A stretch of 18,170 nucleotides of DNA, from the NCBI GenBank assembly GCA_041676645.1, contig JBAYRO010000059.1, positions 1 to 18,170 of the forward strand, in the 5' to 3' direction. The notes under the pieces are model-generated. The model was given only the letters and a program-made list of their open reading frames with translations. It did not search any database and was not told the DNA's origin. Positions 15,096 through 18,170 of this stretch are shown here, piece by piece; the stretch's first letter is position 1, and each line of letters begins with the position of its first letter. This DNA comes from JAMLIN01 sp041676645. Its GTDB lineage: Bacteria; Pseudomonadota; Gammaproteobacteria; Burkholderiales; Burkholderiaceae_E. The position numbers and the translations under genes were made by a program.

Positions 15096-15449
15096 TCAGG
15101 TGCCGAGCAGGTCGACCTCGAAGAGCAGCGTCGCGTTGGGCGGAATCACGCCGCCGGCGCCGCGCGCACCGTAGCCGAGCTCGGGCGGGATCACGAGGCG
15201 GCGGGTGCCGCCGACCTTCATGCCCGCGACGCCTTCGTCCCAGCCCCGGATGACATGGCCGGCGCCGAGCGGAAAGCGGAACGGCTCGCCGCGGTCCTTG
15301 CTGGAGTCGAACTTGGTGCCGGTCTTGCCGTCCTCGAAGAGCCAGCCGGTGTAGTGCACCGATACCTGGCTGCCGCTGCGGGCCTCGTCGCCGGAGCCGG
15401 TCACGACGTCCTCGTACTGCAGGCCGGAGGGTAGGGTCTGGAGTGGCAT
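15096..15449 (-). CDS. FKBP-type peptidyl-prolyl cis-trans isomerase (short, cytoplasmic)
   Basis: A 117-residue single-domain FKBP without signal peptide or dimerisation domain. The fold is complete: VSVHYTGWLFEDGKTGTKFD (~29-48), the active-site segment FPLGAGHVIRGWDEGVAGM (~59-77), IPPELGYGARGAGGVIPPNA (~87-106) and the final strand LLFEVDLLGT. The aromatic pocket residues Tyr31, Phe47, Trp71 and Tyr93 expected for isomerase activity are there. It should catalyse proline isomerisation in cytoplasmic protein folding. The ATG at 15449 has AAGGAG 6 bases upstream, and this Shine-Dalgarno overlaps the TAA of the preceding reductase gene, so the two genes are co-transcribed. The stop is followed at once by a long palindrome. 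Confidence 0.95.
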   Translation of the reverse strand: MPLQTLPSGLQYEDVVTGSGDEARSGSQVSVHYTGWLFEDGKTGTKFDSSKDRGEPFRFPLGAGHVIRGWDEGVAGMKVGGTRRLVIPPELGYGARGAGGVIPPNATLLFEVDLLGT

Positions 15450-15455
15450 GGGATT

Positions 15456-15461
15456 CTCCTT
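15456..15461 (-). promoter_or_regulatory. Shine-Dalgarno of FKBP gene, overlapping the upstream stop codon
   Basis: On the minus strand the junction reads TAAGGAGAATCCCATG. The reductase stop TAA is the first part of TAAGGAG, an arrangement that favours translational reinitiation or coupling. Confidence 0.85.
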
Positions 15462-16326
15462 ACTTGTCGGTGAGGCGCCGGATCAGGCTGGAGGTATCGG
15501 AGCGATTGTCGCCGCTGCGCTGCAGGTCGCCGTAGAACTGGTCGACCAGTGCCGTGACCGGCAGGGCCGCGCCGATGCGCCGGCCTTCGTCGAGGCACAG
15601 GCCGAGGTCCTTGCGCATCCAGTCGACCGCGAAGCCGAAGTCGAACTTGCCATCGACCATGGTCTTGCCGCGATTGTCCATCTGCCAGGACTGGGCCGCG
15701 CCCTTGCCGATCACATCGAGCACGAGCTTCATGTCGAGGCCCGAGCGCATGCCGAAGGCAACCGCCTCGGACAGGCCCTGCACGAGGCCGGCGATGCAGA
15801 TCTGGTTGACCATCTTGGCGAGCTGGCCGCTGCCCGATGGTCCGATCAGCGTCACGGCGCGCCCGAAGGCCGCCGCCACGGGCTCGATCCTCGCGAATAC
15901 GTCGGGGTCGCCGCCGCACATGACGGTGAGGGCTCCGTTGACGGCGCCGGCTTCGCCGCCGGAGACCGGGCCGTCGATGAAGGCCAGTCCGCGCTCGCCG
16001 GCGAGCGTGGCGAGTTCGCGGGCGACTTCGGCCGAGGTGGTGGTGTGGTCGACGAAGATCGCGCCGGATTTCATGCCGGCGAAGGCGCCGTCGTCGCCGA
16101 GCACCACGGCGCGCAGGTCGTCGTCGTTGCCGACGCAGGCGAAGACGATGTCGGCGTCGGCCGCGGCCTCGCGCGGAGTGGCATGGGCAGTGCCGCCGTA
16201 TTCCTCGCTCCAGCGCTTCGCCTTCGCCTGGCTGCGGTTGTAGACGGCGGTGGCATGCCCGGCGCGTGCCAGGTGGCCCGCCATCGGGTAGCCCATCGTG
16301 CCCAGGCCGAGGAAGGCAACGCGCAT
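15460..16326 (-). CDS. NAD(P)-dependent 3-hydroxyisobutyrate dehydrogenase family reductase (GLYR-like)
   Basis: A 288-residue beta-hydroxyacid dehydrogenase. The Rossmann motif GLGTMG is at ~7-12, substrate-binding DGPVSGGEAGA at ~118-128, and catalytic Lys171 and Asn174 lie in LAKMVNQ. Asn30-Arg31 after the second strand (VYNRS) resembles the NADP(H)-preferring glyoxylate/succinic semialdehyde reductases, so reduction of a small aldehyde acid (glyoxylate, tartronate or succinic semialdehyde, methylmalonate semialdehyde) is likely; the exact one is unknown. The start at 16326 is chosen because AAGGGAG lies 7 bases before it. An ATG at 16356 would overlap the hydrolase gene by 17 bases and lacks this site. 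The TAA overlaps the FKBP Shine-Dalgarno. It could serve valine or acyl-CoA catabolism but is linked to folding genes, not to the catabolic unit. Confidence 0.9.
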   Translation of the reverse strand: MRVAFLGLGTMGYPMAGHLARAGHATAVYNRSQAKAKRWSEEYGGTAHATPREAAADADIVFACVGNDDDLRAVVLGDDGAFAGMKSGAIFVDHTTTSAEVARELATLAGERGLAFIDGPVSGGEAGAVNGALTVMCGGDPDVFARIEPVAAAFGRAVTLIGPSGSGQLAKMVNQICIAGLVQGLSEAVAFGMRSGLDMKLVLDVIGKGAAQSWQMDNRGKTMVDGKFDFGFAVDWMRKDLGLCLDEGRRIGAALPVTALVDQFYGDLQRSGDNRSDTSSLIRRLTDK

Positions 16327-16333
16327 CGTCGCG

Positions 16334-16340
16334 CTCCCTT
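16334..16340 (-). promoter_or_regulatory. Shine-Dalgarno of the reductase gene, overlapping the hydrolase stop
   Basis: The minus-strand junction reads TGAAGGGAG followed by 7 bases and ATG. The hydrolase TGA shares its last base with AAGGGAG. This site fixes the reductase start at 16326. Confidence 0.75.
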
Positions 16341-17215
16341 CAGTCGAATTGCTCATCGTCGATCTCCGAGTAAAGTCGTTCATCCAGCCAGGCAGCGATC
16401 CGCGTGGCGGCGTCCTCCCAGCGTTTCTCCAGCATGGGGCAGTGTCCCATTCCTTCGAATACCATGCGCTGCGCACCGAAATAGCGCTCGATGACATCGA
16501 GGCTGTCGAGGGGCACCATCCGGTCGAGCTCGCCGTGGGTGGCCAGCAGCGGGCAGTTGGTGGCGGTCGGCATCACCATCGGCATCCAGGTGAGCTCCCA
16601 GAGCGCCCTGCTGGATTCGCGGCTGAGATGCCGGCGATAGAAATTGGGATCGCCGGTTCGCAGGGGCTGCTCGACCAGCATGCGCATGAAACGACGGCTC
16701 GCCGTGCCCGAGCCGGCCACCTGCGCGATCTCGTAGAGATTGCGTGGCTGGGTCCAGGCCATCCGCAGGATCGCGCCGGTCATTCCCGATGGCGGGATGC
16801 TCCCGATCGTCACCACGGCGACGGCATCGCGCCCGGTGGCCAGCCAGCGTTGCGCGAGCAGTCCGCCCATCGAGGCGCCGAACAGGATCGGCGTGGCGCC
16901 GATGTGCGCCTGCGCCCGCATCATGTCCTTCATGAAATCGGCCAGGCCCCAGGCATTGATCGCGGCCTTGCCTTCGCTGGCGCCATGCCCGCGCAAGGAC
17001 AGGGCGTAGACATCGTGGCCCTGGGAGGCGAAGAAGGGCATGAAGCTCGGCGCCCAGCTCCAGGCGTCCGTGTAGGCGCCATGGATCATGAGGATGGGGT
17101 CCCCGCGCTGGGCGCGCACCGGGCCGCCCGCCGGCACATGGATCAGCTCCAGGGCCGGCCCATGGTCGTCGTCGAGCATCAGCGTCTGCACGCTGGTGTC
17201 GTACTCGGGTTTCAT
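16340..17215 (-). CDS. Alpha/beta hydrolase fold protein
   Basis: A 291-residue soluble alpha/beta hydrolase. The oxyanion motif is MIHGAYTDAWSW (~43-54), and the nucleophile elbow GASMGG has Ser115. The likely acid is Asp231 in HGELDRMVP and the base His258 in EGMGHCPML. This is a complete Ser-Asp-His triad, so an esterase, thioesterase, lipase-like or C-C hydrolase activity is possible; the family is too broad to choose. There is no signal peptide. The ATG at 17215 overlaps the TGA of the upstream TraB-family gene (ATGA), so the two are translationally coupled. The acidic tail SEIDDEQFD is not part of the conserved fold. The reductase gene follows after 13 bases. Confidence 0.9.
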   Translation of the reverse strand: MKPEYDTSVQTLMLDDDHGPALELIHVPAGGPVRAQRGDPILMIHGAYTDAWSWAPSFMPFFASQGHDVYALSLRGHGASEGKAAINAWGLADFMKDMMRAQAHIGATPILFGASMGGLLAQRWLATGRDAVAVVTIGSIPPSGMTGAILRMAWTQPRNLYEIAQVAGSGTASRRFMRMLVEQPLRTGDPNFYRRHLSRESSRALWELTWMPMVMPTATNCPLLATHGELDRMVPLDSLDVIERYFGAQRMVFEGMGHCPMLEKRWEDAATRIAAWLDERLYSEIDDEQFD

Positions 17216-18170
17216 CGCTGCTTGTCGTCTCGCACGTTGGGGATCCGCTCGGTGCGGACGCCATGATCCGCAAGGATACCCGGCAGCGCATCGTCGCCGG
17301 CGAGGTGGAAGGCGCCCACTAGGGTAAATACCGTATGGGGCCGCTCGAGCAGGTCGGCGAGCCGCCTCGCGATGCGCTGGTCGCGCTCGCCGAACATCCG
17401 TGCGCGCGGTGCCGCGGGGTCGCCCGCCTCGCCCCAGGCGCGCGTCTTGAGCGCGGCCAGGCGGGCCTCGTCGCCGGCGCGCCAGGCGGCGACGATCGCG
17501 GCGCCCAGGCCCTCGTCGCGCGCCATCGACTCGAAGCGCCGCCACAGCCAGGCGGCCTGCGCTTCGAGGCTGGCGCCGGCCAGTGCCGCGACCTGCTCGC
17601 CCGCCTGCTCGAGCTCGACGATGGGCAGCGCGCGGCGGCGCGCGCTCTCGAGGAAGCGGGCCTCGATGCCGTGTCGCGTCGTGCGCCGCTCGTGCCGGGG
17701 GTCCTCGCCGTCGAGGATGGCGAGCAAGGCCCACGGCGCGAGGCGCCGCAGCCCCGCCCAGCGGGCGTCGTCGAAGCCGAAGTACGCGCGGATGCGCCCG
17801 GCGCGATCGGGGCCGAGCAAGGCCTCGATCGTGTCCTCGCCGGGCAGCAGGGCCGCGGCCGCGTACAACTCGCGAAGCTGGGCCCAGCGCGCCACGACGT
17901 CGATCTCGATCGCCAGCACATCGGCACGAGCCCAGGCCTGGTCGACCAGCGACGGCAGCGGCTCGGCGGCATCGAGCCCGGCGTGGACGGAGCCGAACAG
18001 CCAGCCGGACCCGGCGGCGCCGGCGGGAGCGCGGACCCGCCACAACGCGGGCCCGGCATGCGCCGCCGACCGTGCCGGTGGCTGGGCCCGGGCGCCGAGC
18101 GCGATGCCGGCGGCAATCGCCAGCAGGCAGCGGCGGCGGAGCGCAGAAACAGAAATGGGGTCAGACTCCA
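17212..18170 (-). CDS. TraB/GumN family protein, 5' end not resolved
   Basis: The frame is open from the right window edge to the TGA at 17212-17214, about 319 codons. The N-terminal motif GWLFGSVH and the C-terminal LVGAFHLAGDDALPGIL are the two histidine-bearing signatures of the TraB/GumN (Tiki-like) family, proposed metal-dependent proteases. The segment RRRCLLAIAAGIALGARAQP reads as a signal peptide with a cut at ARA/QP, so the protein is probably exported. No ATG, GTG or TTG precedes this segment in frame within the window. The first in-frame start is TTG at 18045, which would remove the signal peptide. The true start is thus outside the window or lost. The frame begins inside the repeat-like TGGAGTCTGACCCCATTT. 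The stop overlaps the hydrolase start. Confidence 0.78.
   Translation of the reverse strand, partial: ESDPISVSALRRRCLLAIAAGIALGARAQPPARSAAHAGPALWRVRAPAGAAGSGWLFGSVHAGLDAAEPLPSLVDQAWARADVLAIEIDVVARWAQLRELYAAAALLPGEDTIEALLGPDRAGRIRAYFGFDDARWAGLRRLAPWALLAILDGEDPRHERRTTRHGIEARFLESARRRALPIVELEQAGEQVAALAGASLEAQAAWLWRRFESMARDEGLGAAIVAAWRAGDEARLAALKTRAWGEAGDPAAPRARMFGERDQRIARRLADLLERPHTVFTLVGAFHLAGDDALPGILADHGVRTERIPNVRDDKQR
18153..18170. repeat. Dispersed-repeat-like sequence at window edge
   Basis: The + strand ends with AAATGGGGTCAGACTCCA (minus strand TGGAGTCTGACCCCATTT). I recall this sequence as recurring in many beta- and gammaproteobacterial genomes, often beside IS200-like/REP-associated tyrosine transposase genes. 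Only this copy is in the window, so its repeat nature is from memory rather than from internal evidence. It abuts the TraB-family signal peptide. Confidence 0.5.

Noticed and set aside
16327..16497. Longer reductase starts at 16497 or 16356
   Set aside because: They overlap the hydrolase coding sequence and add residues before the Rossmann motif that the family lacks; the start at 16326 has its own Shine-Dalgarno.
17212..18045. TTG at 18045 as start of the TraB-family gene
   Set aside because: It removes an evident signal peptide that is in frame just upstream, and no ribosome site precedes it.

Overview
The window is an 18.2 kb, GC-rich (roughly two thirds GC by eye) stretch of a proteobacterial chromosome. 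A beta- or gammaproteobacterium fits best: glutaminyl-tRNA synthetase is present, the short FKBP resembles those of Burkholderiales-like bacteria, and TRAP and CoA-ligase genes sit together. I cannot place it more precisely. Coding density is very high, no gap without a gene exceeds about 155 bases, and I see no tRNA, rRNA or CRISPR array.

Positions 1-11848, + strand: ten genes (the first is cut by the window edge) that read as a catabolic gene cluster for an imported carboxylic acid. In order they are the C-terminal end of an acyl-CoA carboxylase carboxyltransferase (beta) subunit, the matching biotin carboxylase/biotin carrier (alpha) subunit, a CaiC-like acyl-CoA ligase, the small and large membrane subunits of a TRAP transporter (dctQ, dctM), the TRAP periplasmic receptor (dctP), a second CoA ligase, an enoyl-CoA hydratase, a glutathione S-transferase and a third CoA ligase. 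The ligase-dctQ-dctM junctions are 4-base ATGA overlaps and most other gaps are 25-115 bases, so one or a few co-transcribed units are likely. The inferred logic is TRAP uptake of a carboxylate, activation to a CoA thioester by one or more of three non-identical ligases, hydration by the crotonase, and carboxylation of an unsaturated acyl-CoA by the biotin enzyme, as in leucine/isovalerate or acyclic terpene catabolism. The substrate cannot be read from the sequence. No acyl-CoA dehydrogenase, lyase or regulator is in view.

Positions 11849-11934: a short convergent intergenic gap with a small hairpin.

Positions 11935-18170, - strand: six housekeeping or general-purpose genes read right to left. 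They are a TraB/GumN-family protein whose start is not visible, an alpha/beta hydrolase, a 3-hydroxyisobutyrate-dehydrogenase-family (GLYR-like) reductase, a short FKBP-type peptidyl-prolyl isomerase, glutaminyl-tRNA synthetase (glnS) and an EntS-like MFS exporter. The first four are tightly coupled: one ATGA overlap, then two junctions where the stop codon forms part of the next Shine-Dalgarno.

The most unusual non-coding structures are a ~103-base imperfect palindrome between the FKBP gene and glnS, a stem-loop starting directly after the dctP stop codon, and the dispersed-repeat-like sequence TGGAGTCTGACCCCATTT (minus strand) at the right window edge, which runs in frame into the TraB-family signal peptide.
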